This document shows, piece after piece, positions 38,666-47,929 of a DNA stretch of 63,934 nt. This DNA comes from Streptococcus sp. HF-1907. GTDB taxonomy: Bacteria > Bacillota > Bacilli > Lactobacillales > Streptococcaceae. The DNA is taken from NCBI RefSeq assembly GCF_015594605.1, contig NZ_JADNQT010000012.1:1-63934 (forward strand). Direction: 5' to 3'. The position numbers were made by a program, and so were the translations under genes. The notes under the pieces are model-generated. The model made no database searches. It worked only from the letters and a program-made list of their open reading frames with translations, and was not told the origin of the DNA. Position 1 is the stretch's first letter; the number at the start of each line of letters is the position of its first letter.

Positions 38666-38743
38666 CTTAACGTGGATACTCCTTGTAACTAAATAAGAAT
38701 GATAATGACTTCACGCCCTATCACCTTAAGATATTCCATCGTT

Positions 38744-38789
38744 TTACGAACGATATGCCTATTTTAACAAATAATCGTTCATTTTTCAA
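38744..38789 (-). promoter_or_regulatory. Promoter of the purine permease with PurBox-like motifs
   Basis: On the reverse strand TTGAAA (38784-38789), a 17-bp spacer and TAAAAT (38761-38766). The spacer contains GAACGATTA and an inverted ACGAACGAT lies downstream at 38746-38754. These resemble half of the CGAA-type PurBox. I looked for a purine riboswitch in the leader and did not see one. Confidence 0.45.
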
Positions 38790-39393
38790 TCTCTTTTTTT
38801 GAATTTCCTACGTCAGTAAAAATAAGACACATGATTTGTAGAAAAGTAAAGCCCAGTACAAAGTGAACAGCATTCCAACTGACAACTTCTAAAAGTTCTT
38901 TGACGACAAGGCTAGGTCTCGTCACAATATCCCATGAATTCAAGCGCGCATAACGTCCAATGTGAATGGCAAAGCTTGAAACGAAGGAAAGTGCAGAAAT
39001 AAGAAACCAGCGCAGCCATGTATTTTTAATCGGAAATTCTCTCAGCATTATCCGAACGCTCTCCACACCAGAAAAGACACCAAATAAGATGCTAGCAACA
39101 TAGAGCAAGTACAAAATTAGGCTATAGCGGTCCGTCAAAACGGTCGAGACAAAGTTCATGTGCACAATATCTGTCAGCATGTAAAAAGTGTTGGGATAGA
39201 AAAACAGCCAAGCCAGGCTAAAGATATATTTTAAAATTTTTGCAGATATCCGCTGCGCTAACACTGCAAAGTCTAGGGCTAATAGCGCTAGGAACATATT
39301 CCAAATTAAATCTGGCCCCGTCAGCTGATAATACTGAATACCAGCTGCTATTATTACAAAAAATAAGTGAATCATTGCTAATTTTTTCGTCAT
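38779..39393 (-). CDS. DUF1361 family membrane protein
   Basis: A 204-residue membrane protein with about six hydrophobic segments. The DUF1361 pattern is clear: LAWLFFYPNTFYMLTDIVH (near 62-80) and HIGRYARLNSWDI (near 144-156). Function unknown. A second, diverged copy follows upstream on the same strand at 39496. Its stop codon overlaps the -35 of the purine permease promoter. Confidence 0.85.
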   Translation of the reverse strand: MTKKLAMIHLFFVIIAAGIQYYQLTGPDLIWNMFLALLALDFAVLAQRISAKILKYIFSLAWLFFYPNTFYMLTDIVHMNFVSTVLTDRYSLILYLLYVASILFGVFSGVESVRIMLREFPIKNTWLRWFLISALSFVSSFAIHIGRYARLNSWDIVTRPSLVVKELLEVVSWNAVHFVLGFTFLQIMCLIFTDVGNSKKEIEK

Positions 39394-39495
39394 AGGACAC
39401 CTCCTTTATTCTTATATTCTACAATTTTCTATAGAAATTAGCAGAATCTAGCTCTGTTCTAGCAAAAAAGCCTGACATAATTGCCAGACTTTCTA

Positions 39496-40080
39496 TCAGT
39501 CATCCCCCAATAAAACAGCAAGCATGACCTGAATAGCACTCAAACCAATCATAAAGGGCATATTTGACACACTAAAATTGGCAACTAACTGTTCAAAATA
39601 GTTAGCCGGACTTTGGATGAAAGCCTGCCAACCTAAATCACTTGTCCGTCCAAGGTAGAGAGTGAAACTAGCTAAAATAGCAACCAAGAGAATCACACTC
39701 AACTGGGTATAAATGTTCAATTTAAAACTTTTTAAAATCAGCTGCAAACTCAAAGTCCCTGCAATGAGCGTAAAGAGTAAGCAAGCCATATAGACCATAA
39801 AAGCGCTCATAGCACCTGAAGTCCAAATACCCTCACCGCCCCAAGATGTATCAGCTGCAGTCATGATTCCCTTGAAAGTTCTTGGATAGAAAAATAACCA
39901 AACCAAGACTGCCAAAAGACGAAATGCTACATTTTGAGTATAAAAGGCGATAAAACCAGTCTCCAAGGCCACCATTCCTACCAGCAACATTTCCATTAAA
40001 CCTGTCACACTAGGCTGATAATACCACATTCCCATGAAAATAAAAAATGCAAAAATATGCGCAAAAATAATCTTATGCAT
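39496..40080 (-). CDS. DUF1361-like membrane protein, diverged paralogue
   Basis: 194 residues from ATG 40080 (MHKIIFAHIF). LVWLFFYPRTFKGI (near 59-72) and YLGRTSDLGWQAF (near 143-155) are the positions equivalent to the two DUF1361 motifs of its neighbour. The TD.VH of the first motif is lost and the NSWD is changed to LGW. A tandem duplication with divergence is likely. A longer start at 40251 is in frame but lacks a ribosome site and would overlap the divergent HAD promoter. Confidence 0.75.
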   Translation of the reverse strand: MHKIIFAHIFAFFIFMGMWYYQPSVTGLMEMLLVGMVALETGFIAFYTQNVAFRLLAVLVWLFFYPRTFKGIMTAADTSWGGEGIWTSGAMSAFMVYMACLLFTLIAGTLSLQLILKSFKLNIYTQLSVILLVAILASFTLYLGRTSDLGWQAFIQSPANYFEQLVANFSVSNMPFMIGLSAIQVMLAVLLGDD

Positions 40081-40189
40081 AAAACACCCGAACCTCTCAT
40101 TTTTACAGACAATATTATACCATATAAGAGCAGTCAAATTAATGGCTTTTTCATTTAAATTGGCGCTTGTTTCTGATATAATGAGGAAC

Positions 40190-41002
40190 ATGACAAAGAA
40201 AATGATTGCAATTGATTTAGATGGGACACTCCTTCGCGGTGACAATACCATCTCTGATTACACTGTTGATACTATCAAGAAAATTCAAGCCAAAGGGCAC
40301 AAAGTTATTATTGCGACCGGACGTCCTTACCGCATGGCGCTTGACCACTACCGTCGTCTGGAACTTGAAACACCCATGATTAACTTCAACGGCGCCCTCA
40401 CTCACCTTCCAGAGAAAAAATGGGAATTTGAGCACAGCGTTACCATTGACAAAAACTACCTCCTTGAAACACTCAAATTGGATGACATGACCGAGGCTGA
40501 TTTTGTTGCCAGCGAATACCGCAAAAATTTCTATATCACCATGGAAAATCGCAATCGAATCAATCCTGAACTTTTTGGTGTCGAAAAAATCACAGATAAG
40601 ATGGCACTTGATGTGGCTAAAGTCACTCGCAACCCCAATGCCCTTCTCATGCAGACGCGCCACGAAGATAAATATGCCCTCGCTGATGAAATGCGCAAAC
40701 ACTTCAATCACGAGCTTGAAATTGATTCCTGGGGCGGACCACTTAATATTTTAGAATTTTCACCTAAAGGTGTTAATAAGGCTTATGCACTCTCCTATCT
40801 CCTCAAGGCTCTAAACATATCTAAAGAGCAACTTATCGCATTTGGAGATGAACATAATGATACCGAGATGCTACAACTTGCCCACACTGGCTATGCCATG
40901 AAAAATGCCAGCCAAATTCTTCTTCCATACGCTGATAAACAAGTTCAATGGACAAATGAAGAGGACGGCGTTGCCAAACAACTAGAGGAACTTTTCCTTT
41001 AA
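40190..41002 (+). CDS. Cof-type HAD-superfamily phosphatase
   Basis: 270 residues from ATG 40190. Motif I IDLDGTLLRGD (near 6-16), motif II ATGRPYRMA (near 42) and motif IV AFGDEHNDTEML (near 216-227); type IIB cap between. Likely sugar-phosphate phosphatase. A TATAAT at 40177-40182 lies only 8 bp before this ATG. If used, the mRNA would be nearly leaderless, so the active promoter may instead be the TTTACA...TATACC region near 40103-40125. A start at 40181 (MRNMTKK) is also in frame. Confidence 0.88.
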   Translation: MTKKMIAIDLDGTLLRGDNTISDYTVDTIKKIQAKGHKVIIATGRPYRMALDHYRRLELETPMINFNGALTHLPEKKWEFEHSVTIDKNYLLETLKLDDMTEADFVASEYRKNFYITMENRNRINPELFGVEKITDKMALDVAKVTRNPNALLMQTRHEDKYALADEMRKHFNHELEIDSWGGPLNILEFSPKGVNKAYALSYLLKALNISKEQLIAFGDEHNDTEMLQLAHTGYAMKNASQILLPYADKQVQWTNEEDGVAKQLEELFL

Positions 41003-41019
41003 CATCATATCGCTACTTG

Positions 41020-41047
41020 AGATTGAGATTTTTTCTCAATCTTTTTT
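41020..41047 (+). terminator. Terminator after the HAD gene
   Basis: AGATTGAG / CTCAATCT, an 8-bp perfect stem with a 6-nt loop, followed by six T. Confidence 0.85.
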
Positions 41048-41169
41048 AATACTATAGATAATTTCTTTTATATAGTAGAAAAAATTTCTTACGGAGGTTA
41101 TATATCATATATTTAACACAAATTTCTGAAAATTCTATCAGCTTTTATAATATTTTCTTTAAAATGGGG

Positions 41170-41198
41170 TTGCTTTTTTTCTGAAAACGTTTTACAAT
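41170..41198 (+). promoter_or_regulatory. manLMN promoter overlapping a cre site
   Basis: TTGCTT (41170-41175), a 17-bp spacer and TACAAT (41193-41198). The spacer holds TGAAAACGTTTTAC (41182-41195), which fits a CcpA cre site with one mismatch. A cre between -35 and -10 would mean glucose repression. The rest of the 303-bp gap 41003-41305 holds a terminator and AT-rich sequence only. The leader before manL is about 100 nt, with a strong GGAGGA ribosome site. Confidence 0.7.
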
Positions 41199-41305
41199 AT
41201 ACTTGTTCTTAATTTCCTTGAAATGAAAAAGAATGGCCAAGCAATTGGAAGGAGATTATTCTTTTTCATGTCAACGAAAAATATTTTATAGGAGGAAGAA
41301 CAAGA

Positions 41306-42298
41306 ATGGGTATCGGTATTATTATTGCCAGCCACGGTAAATTCGCTGAAGGCATCCATCAATCAGGTTCTATGATTTTTGGTGACCAAGAGAAAGTTCA
41401 AGTTGTCACTTTCATGCCAAACGAAGGACCAGACGATTTGTATGGGCACTTCAACGATGCTATCGCACAATTCGATGCTGATGATGAAATCCTCGTTCTA
41501 GCTGACCTTTGGAGTGGTTCTCCATTTAACCAAGCTAGTCGCGTCATGGGTGAAAATCCTGACCGCAAGATGGCAATCATCACAGGTCTTAACTTGCCAA
41601 TGCTTATTCAAGCCTACACTGAGCGTATGATGGACGCCAATGCAGGTGTTGAACAAGTTGCCGCAAACATTATCAAGGAATCCAAAGATGGTGTTAAAGC
41701 CCTTCCTGAAGAGCTTAACCCAGCTGAGGAAGCTAGCACTCCAGTTGCGCAAGCTGCAGTACATCAAGGTGCTATTCCAGAAGGAACTGTCATCGGTGAC
41801 GGTAAACTCAAAATCAATCTTGCTCGTGTGGACACTCGTCTTCTTCACGGACAAGTTGCAACAGGTTGGACACCAGCTTCTAAAGCTGATCGTATCATCG
41901 TTGCATCTGATACAGTTGCCAAAGATGACTTGCGTAAGAGCTTGATCAAACAAGCTGCGCCAAACGGTGTCAAAGCTAACGTTGTTCCAATCAAGAAATT
42001 GATCGAAGTTGCTAAAGACCCACGTATGGGTGGCACACACGCTCTTATCCTTTTCGAAACACCTCAAGAAGCTCTTGAAGCTATCGAAGGTGGCGTGCCA
42101 ATTACAGAATTGAACGTTGGTTCAATGGCTCACTCAACAGGTAAAACAATGGTTAACAACGTTTTGTCAATGGACAAAGATGACGTTGCTACTTTTGAAA
42201 AATTGCGTGACCTTGGCGTTAAATTTGACGTCCGTAAAGTACCAAACGATTCTAAGAAAGACTTGTTTGAACTTATTAACAAAGCAAACGTTCAATAA
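41306..42298 (+). CDS. manL: Mannose/glucose PTS component EIIAB
   Basis: Soluble phosphotransfer protein of 330 residues. The IIA-Man domain (1-130) has [12 protein letters not shown] with the phospho-His at residue 10. An Ala/Pro/Glu hinge (about 135-160) joins the IIB domain (160-330), where [15 protein letters not shown] carries the phospho-His near residue 181. Phosphoryl transfer from HPr to IIA to IIB to sugar. First gene of manLMN; separated from manM by a 186-bp spacer with three hairpins. Confidence 0.96.
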   Translation: MGIGIIIASHGKFAEGIHQSGSMIFGDQEKVQVVTFMPNEGPDDLYGHFNDAIAQFDADDEILVLADLWSGSPFNQASRVMGENPDRKMAIITGLNLPMLIQAYTERMMDANAGVEQVAANIIKESKDGVKALPEELNPAEEASTPVAQAAVHQGAIPEGTVIGDGKLKINLARVDTRLLHGQVATGWTPASKADRIIVASDTVAKDDLRKSLIKQAAPNGVKANVVPIKKLIEVAKDPRMGGTHALILFETPQEALEAIEGGVPITELNVGSMAHSTGKTMVNNVLSMDKDDVATFEKLRDLGVKFDVRKVPNDSKKDLFELINKANVQ

Positions 42299-42300
42299 GT

Positions 42301-42341
42301 GCGTAGCATAATGGACGCTAAAGCGTCTCAGTATGCTACGC
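42301..42341 (+). other. Hairpin 1 in the manL-manM spacer
   Basis: GCGTAGCATA pairs with TATGCTACGC (42332-42341), with a nested GACGCT / AGCGTC (42314-42327). It starts right after the manL stop, lacks a T-run and would shield the manL mRNA 3' end or act as a processing site. Confidence 0.75.
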
Positions 42342-42372
42342 TAGCCGTTATTGCGGACTAGCTACCCCACTA

Positions 42373-42411
42373 GATTTTTAACTTTCATATTATCGATGAA
42401 AGTTAAAAATC
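42373..42411 (+). other. Perfect 16-bp hairpin with ATTATCG loop in the manL-manM spacer
   Basis: GATTTTTAACTTTCAT (42373-42388) pairs perfectly with ATGAAAGTTAAAAATC (42396-42411); loop ATTATCG. Stem length, loop length and loop sequence equal those of the infB-rbfA hairpin (in the sense of each mRNA), although the stems are unrelated. A third hairpin, GTCGTAACT / AGTTACGAC (42412-42437), follows without a gap. Confidence 0.85.
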
Positions 42412-42484
42412 GTCGTAACTCTATCGATAGTTACGACTCTGGTTCATTGAAAACTCAACTCATAAAACGAAAGGAACTAGAATA

Positions 42485-43291
42485 ATGTCAGTTATTTCTA
42501 TGATTTTAGTCGTTGTTGTTGCCTTCTTTGCTGGTCTTGAAGGTATCCTCGACCAATTCCAATTCCACCAACCACTTGTTGCATGTACTCTTATCGGTCT
42601 TGTAACTGGTCACCTCGAAGCAGGTATTATCCTTGGTGGTACACTTCAAATGATCGCCCTTGGTTGGGCTAACATCGGTGCTGCCGTTGCACCGGATGCT
42701 GCACTTGCTTCAGTTGCATCTGCTATCATCATGGTTCAAGGTGGAGACTTCACAAACAAAGGTATCAGTTTTGCCTATACAACTGCTATACCACTTGCTG
42801 TTGCTGGTCTTTTCCTTACAATGATCGTTCGTACAGTTTCAGTTGGTTTGGTTCACGGTGCCGATGCTGCTGCTAAAGAAGGTAACATCGCTGCTGTAGA
42901 ACGCACTCACTTGATTGCCCTTGTCCTTCAAGGTCTTCGTATCGCTATCCCTGCTGCACTTCTTCTCGCAGTTCCAACATCAGTAGTGCAAGGTGTTCTT
43001 AACGCTATGCCTGCTTGGTTGTCAGGTGGTATGGCCGTTGGTGGTGGTATGGTTGTTGCCGTTGGTTATGCAATGGTTATCAACATGATGGCTACTCGTG
43101 AGGTATGGCCATTCTTCGCACTTGGTTTTGCACTTGCTGCCCTTTCTAAACTTACACTTATTGCAATGGGTACTATCGGTGTTGCTATCGCCTTCATCTA
43201 CATCAACCTTTCTAAACAAGGTGGTAATGGTGGCGGTTCTGCTAGCAGCGGTTCTGGCGACCCAATCGGCGACATCTTGGAAGACTACTAG
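42485..43291 (+). CDS. manM: Mannose/glucose PTS component EIIC
   Basis: A 268-residue membrane permease of the EII-Man/sorbose family, with many hydrophobic segments and family motifs FFAGLEGILDQFQFHQPL (near 15-32) and GGTLQMIALGWANIGAAVAPD (near 55-75). The C-terminus is Gly/Ser-rich. Complexes with ManN. Ribosome site AAAGGAACT before ATG 42485. 14 bp separate it from manN. Confidence 0.96.
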   Translation: MSVISMILVVVVAFFAGLEGILDQFQFHQPLVACTLIGLVTGHLEAGIILGGTLQMIALGWANIGAAVAPDAALASVASAIIMVQGGDFTNKGISFAYTTAIPLAVAGLFLTMIVRTVSVGLVHGADAAAKEGNIAAVERTHLIALVLQGLRIAIPAALLLAVPTSVVQGVLNAMPAWLSGGMAVGGGMVVAVGYAMVINMMATREVWPFFALGFALAALSKLTLIAMGTIGVAIAFIYINLSKQGGNGGGSASSGSGDPIGDILEDY

Positions 43292-43305
43292 AAGGGAGCA
43301 TTACC

Positions 43306-44217
43306 ATGGCTGAAAAAATTCAATTAAGCAAATCAGATCGTCAAAAAGTTTGGTGGCGTTCAACATTCCTTCAAGGTTCTTGGAACTATGAACGTATGCA
43401 AAACTTAGGTTGGGCTTATGCACTCGTCCCAGCGATTAAAAAACTTTACACAACTAAAGAAGACCAAGCTGCTGCGCTTGAACGTCACTTGGAATTCTTC
43501 AATACTCACCCATACGTAGCCGCTCCTATTCTTGGTGTTACACTTGCCCTTGAAGAAGAAAAAGCTAACGGTGCTGAAATCGATAACACTGCTATTCAAG
43601 GTGTTAAAATCGGTATGATGGGGCCTCTTGCCGGTATCGGTGATCCAGTTTTCTGGTTTACAGTACGTCCTATCCTTGGTGCCCTCGGTGCTTCACTTGC
43701 TATGGCAGGTAACATCATGGGACCAATCCTCTTCTTCGTTCTTTGGAACCTCATCCGTATGTCCTTCTTGTGGTACGCTCAAGAATTTGGTTACAAAGCT
43801 GGTTCTGAAATCACAAAAGACATGTCAGGTGGTATCCTTCAAGACATCACTAAAGGTGCTTCAATCCTTGGTATGTTCATCATCGCCGTTCTTGTTGAAC
43901 GTTGGGTAAGTATTTCATTTACTGTTGGGCTCCCCTCTAAGACCTTGTCTAAAGGTGCTTACATCGAATTCCCTAAAGGAAATGTTACTGGACAACAATT
44001 GCACGACATTCTTGGTCAAGTAAATAGCGGTCTTGGACTTGATAAAATGCAAGCACAAACCCTTCAAGGTCAATTGGATGCCCTTATCCCAGGTTTGATG
44101 GGTCTTCTCCTTACATTCCTATGTATGTGGTTGCTTAAGAAAAAAGTTTCTCCAATCACAATCATCATCGGCTTGTTCATCGTGGGTATCGCAGCTCGTT
44201 TCTTCGGAATCATGTAA
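43306..44217 (+). CDS. manN: Mannose/glucose PTS component EIID
   Basis: A 303-residue membrane component of the EII-Man complex. The N-terminal half is amphipathic (WWRSTFLQGSWNYERMQNLG near 16-35), and the family stretch MMGPLAGIGDPVFWFTVRPILG lies near 105-126. Two hydrophobic C-terminal segments. The complex is also the docking receptor for class IIa bacteriocins in related bacteria. Followed by a strong terminator. Confidence 0.96.
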   Translation: MAEKIQLSKSDRQKVWWRSTFLQGSWNYERMQNLGWAYALVPAIKKLYTTKEDQAAALERHLEFFNTHPYVAAPILGVTLALEEEKANGAEIDNTAIQGVKIGMMGPLAGIGDPVFWFTVRPILGALGASLAMAGNIMGPILFFVLWNLIRMSFLWYAQEFGYKAGSEITKDMSGGILQDITKGASILGMFIIAVLVERWVSISFTVGLPSKTLSKGAYIEFPKGNVTGQQLHDILGQVNSGLGLDKMQAQTLQGQLDALIPGLMGLLLTFLCMWLLKKKVSPITIIIGLFIVGIAARFFGIM

Positions 44218-44227
44218 TAAGCTATAT

Positions 44228-44254
44228 AAAAAGGAGGGAAACCTCCTTTTTTTT
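44228..44254 (+). terminator. Terminator of manLMN
   Basis: AAAAAGGAGG / CCTCCTTTTT around a GAAA tetraloop, followed by eight or more T. The TATAAT at 44257-44262 just beyond it could start manO separately. Confidence 0.9.
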
Positions 44255-44295
44255 GATATAATAGATGTTAACAAAACAACTTTAAAGGAGCTTAA

Positions 44296-44655
44296 ATGGT
44301 ACAATCAATTAACAGCACTGTTGAGTTGACAACAACTGGCGTCTCTTATCTCGGTATGGGAGGTAAGGTTGGCAAATTTATGCTTGGTGATAAAGGACTT
44401 GAATTTTTCAATGATAAAAATGTTGCTGACTACATCCAAATTCCTTGGACATCTATCAATCAGATTGGTGCAAATGTTTCTGGAAAGAAAATCAGCCGTC
44501 ATTTCGAAATCTTTACCGATCAAGGTAAATTCCTTTTTGCTTCAAAGGATTCCGGAAAAATTCTCAAAATCGCTCGTCAGCATATTGGCAATGACAAAGT
44601 TATCAAATTACCGACCCTCATCCAAACTATCGCAAGCAAATTAAAACGTAAATAA
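44296..44655 (+). CDS. manO: ManO-like protein, DUF956 family
   Basis: A 119-residue protein of the DUF956 family, which accompanies mannose-PTS operons in lactic acid bacteria. The family pattern VQSINSTVELTTTGVSYLGMGG opens the protein, then FFNDKNVADYIQIPW (near 36-50) and DSGKILKIARQHIG. Function is not established; a link to PTS control is guessed from position. It has its own TATAAT-like promoter past the manN terminator, plus possible read-through. Confidence 0.88.
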   Translation: MVQSINSTVELTTTGVSYLGMGGKVGKFMLGDKGLEFFNDKNVADYIQIPWTSINQIGANVSGKKISRHFEIFTDQGKFLFASKDSGKILKIARQHIGNDKVIKLPTLIQTIASKLKRK

Positions 44656-44685
44656 AGTCTTCATCGCCAATGAAGGCTTCTTTTT
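44656..44685 (+). terminator. Terminator after manO
   Basis: AGTCTTCAT / ATGAAGGCT (one G-U pair) with a 5-nt loop, followed by TTCTTTTT. Confidence 0.75.
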
Positions 44686-44689
44686 GTGA

Positions 44690-45060
44690 TGTATCCATTC
44701 GTAGAGCTACAAATGCTTATTGCAGAGCTGCAATTCCCTATTGTCAGGCTACAATTAGGTTTTGCAGACATGATTTGAGCAATTGTAGGGCTACACAGAC
44801 CTTTTGCAGATCGATTTAGTCATTTGTAAACCTACAAATAAATCTGGCAGGAATGAATTTTCCCATTATAGACCTACAAATAGGATTCGCAAAACTGAAT
44901 TAACTAGTTGTTCATGTACAACGAAGTGATTCTAGCTAGTTTGACTAACTGTTTATTGACAATGAGATGATTCTATCAGATTCAACTTATCGCTCTAACA
45001 ACGAACCAATTCTAATAAAATCAACTCATTCGTTCGCAACAAAATCAGGATTTCATTTAC
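44690..45060. repeat. Degenerate tandem repeats between manO and the serine T-box
   Basis: No gene is seen. Units of roughly 42-48 bp contain related words such as GAGCTACAAAT, GGCTACAATTAG, GGGCTACACAG, ACCTACAAAT, each followed by TTTTGCAGA or similar. The second half (44900-45060) switches to a different set: GACAATGAGATGATTCTA, AACAACGAACCAATTCTA, TCGCAACAAAATCAG. The repeats are too degenerate and lack fixed repeat/spacer alternation, so this is not a CRISPR array. Confidence 0.6.
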
Positions 45061-45078
45061 TTTTAGGTCATTTTTTTG

Positions 45079-45084
45079 TATAAT
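45079..45084 (+). promoter_or_regulatory. -10 element of the serS T-box transcript
   Basis: TATAAT directly before the T-box leader. No convincing -35 was found in the T-rich upstream sequence. Confidence 0.55.
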
Positions 45085-45090
45085 AACATC

Positions 45091-45265
45091 AACGGATAAG
45101 TAATTAGCCATACTTTTTCAGAAAATCTGCGGTCGCTGTGAGCAGATAAGGATTGCTAGTGAAATTCTACCGTGGCATAATTGGAGAAATAATTAAGTGC
45201 ACAGGATGTGAAGCTGGATGGAACCGCGCAGGAGCGCTCCAGCAATCGACATGCTGTGTTTTTTT
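45091..45265 (+). ncRNA. T-box leader (serine)
   Basis: The leader carries the T-box core TGGAACCGCG (45219-45228, preceded by AAGCTGGA), which pairs with the uncharged tRNA acceptor end. Upstream there is an imperfect stem I region, and downstream GCGCTCC and CAGCA / TGCTG before a seven-T run (45259-45265) form the terminator. Serine specificity is inferred from serS downstream. Read-through would switch on the small ORF and serS upon serine starvation. Confidence 0.85.
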
Positions 45266-45284
45266 CATAACTAGGGAGGACTTG

Positions 45285-45506
45285 ATGATAAAAATCATTG
45301 TTCATGCATTTGCAGAAACTGAAAAAGCTGTTGTAGAAGTGCTTTTCGCTTCTGCTGATGAAGAGGCTGTGCTTGCTAAAATGATAGATTTTCAAAAATC
45401 TTATCCTGAGGACTACCTAGCCATTTATGACCTACCACTTGATTGCGACTTGGCTAATCTCCCCCACTATCCATCTGTGGAAATTGGCAAGGACGACTTC
45501 AAGTAA
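45285..45506 (+). CDS. Small protein encoded between the serine T-box and serS
   Basis: 73 residues from ATG 45285, after GGAGGACTTG. It begins MIKIIVHAFAETEKAVVEVLF and is rich in acidic and hydrophobic residues, a compact alpha/beta look without a known motif. Being under the T-box and 45 bp before serS, it is likely made only when Ser-tRNA is low. An in-frame start at 45153 would lie inside the T-box and is rejected. Confidence 0.8.
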   Translation: MIKIIVHAFAETEKAVVEVLFASADEEAVLAKMIDFQKSYPEDYLAIYDLPLDCDLANLPHYPSVEIGKDDFK

Positions 45507-46835
<1,329 letters not shown>

Positions 46836-46841
46836 AATAAG

Positions 46842-46888
46842 AAAAAAGATTAGTCGACACGATTCAAAGGTGTCAACTAATCTTTTTA
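46842..46888. terminator. Bidirectional terminator between serS and the phosphatase-fold gene
   Basis: AAAGATTAGT-c-GACAC / GTGTC-a-ACTAATCTTT, long nearly perfect stem, with T-rich ends on both strands. It serves serS and, from the other strand, the convergent gene at 46886. Confidence 0.85.
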
Positions 46889-47929
46889 GTTTATCCTAAA
46901 CTCTAAAGTCACTGGCTGGTGGTCGCTGTGAGCAAAGTGGTTGTCCAAGATTGAGATGGCTGTCGCCGTCACATTTTTTGATAGGATAAAGCCGTCAATA
47001 GTACCTGTCGTTGTTGTTTTAGGATTATAAGGCTCATTGATATTGCGGACGGTTGCTGTATTGGGAGCGACAATCCTGAGATTACTCGGCAGTTTTTGAC
47101 TCGGAAAAGCCTTCATCCAGGTTAATTCATTATGAACCTGACCTTTCAAAACATGATTATAATCTCCGCCACAAATCACATAATTGCCTTTCTTAGCTTC
47201 CTTGTCTAGGTAAGTAAATAACTTATGCAGCTGGGCTTCTTGAATGATCTGATTTCTGATATAGGCTGAAAGGTGCACATTGACCAGAACTAATTCTTTT
47301 CCCGTCGCAGTCGTAAAGCGATTGACCGAAAAAGCACGGTCCAAGTCGAAAAACTTATTAAAATTAGTCTCAATAGGTAACTGATAACGCTTGGCTGATG
47401 TCAAATGGTACTTGGACAAAGTCAGCAGGCCAGATTTTGCCTGTCCGATAGGATTTGTCACTGGGTAGAAAAGATAAGCTGAATCGTAATTTTGTGCAAA
47501 GCTGGACGCATCATTTGGATTATGCTTTTGAAAATAGGCGACTTCATTCACTTCTTGCGAACGATTGCCACTGACATCCACTTCCTGCAAAAGCGTAAAA
47601 TCAGATTTTAGCTGTGATAACAGCTTTTGGTCATTGGTAAGCGCCTTTTGAACCGATTCTCGACTCCTTGCCCTAACCTCTTTGCCACCGTCCATAAAAA
47701 AGGAAAAATCAGCTGGATAAGAGCCGTAGCCGATATTAAAAGTTGTTACCTTGTAAGTCTGTCCCTGTTGGACTAGCTTTCCTTGATTATTATTAACGGT
47801 CAGTTTTTGCTGGTCTGGCAAGCGGTGATATTGGAGGTAAACATAGGACATGTAAGCTCCTACTACCATTCCAACAGCAATGACCACTCCCAGAAGGGTT
47901 AGTAAACTTCTTTTAAGAATCTTTTTCAT
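46886..47929 (-). CDS. Membrane-anchored endonuclease/exonuclease/phosphatase-fold protein
   Basis: 347 residues. An N-terminal anchor or signal (residues 6-30, SLLTLLGVVIAVGMVVGAY) is followed by a DNase I-like domain: TTFNIGYGSYP (near 60), LLQEVDVSGNRS (near 113-124), VNVHLSAYIRNQ (near 215), CGGDYNH (near 250) and DGFILSKN and HSDHQPV (near 310-340). The Glu, Asp, Asn and His set is intact, so it is active, probably outside the cell. Substrate (nucleic acid or phospholipid) unknown. Overlaps the upstream gene by 4 bp. Confidence 0.85.
   Translation of the reverse strand: MKKILKRSLLTLLGVVIAVGMVVGAYMSYVYLQYHRLPDQQKLTVNNNQGKLVQQGQTYKVTTFNIGYGSYPADFSFFMDGGKEVRARSRESVQKALTNDQKLLSQLKSDFTLLQEVDVSGNRSQEVNEVAYFQKHNPNDASSFAQNYDSAYLFYPVTNPIGQAKSGLLTLSKYHLTSAKRYQLPIETNFNKFFDLDRAFSVNRFTTATGKELVLVNVHLSAYIRNQIIQEAQLHKLFTYLDKEAKKGNYVICGGDYNHVLKGQVHNELTWMKAFPSQKLPSNLRIVAPNTATVRNINEPYNPKTTTTGTIDGFILSKNVTATAISILDNHFAHSDHQPVTLEFRIN

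Noticed and set aside
38666..38778. Purine riboswitch before the NCS2 permease
   Set aside because: The leader is short and no guanine-aptamer core (three-way junction with TATA / CCTAC-type loops) can be found; PurBox-like motifs are more plausible.
41498..42067. A 189-codon minus-strand frame opposite manL
   Set aside because: Shadow of the manL coding sequence; cysteine-, serine- and threonine-rich nonsense without ribosome site.
45153..45284. Longer version of the ORF before serS, starting at 45153
   Set aside because: The extension is made of T-box sequence including the TGGAACCGCG core and terminator; the internal ATG with GGAGGA is the sensible start.
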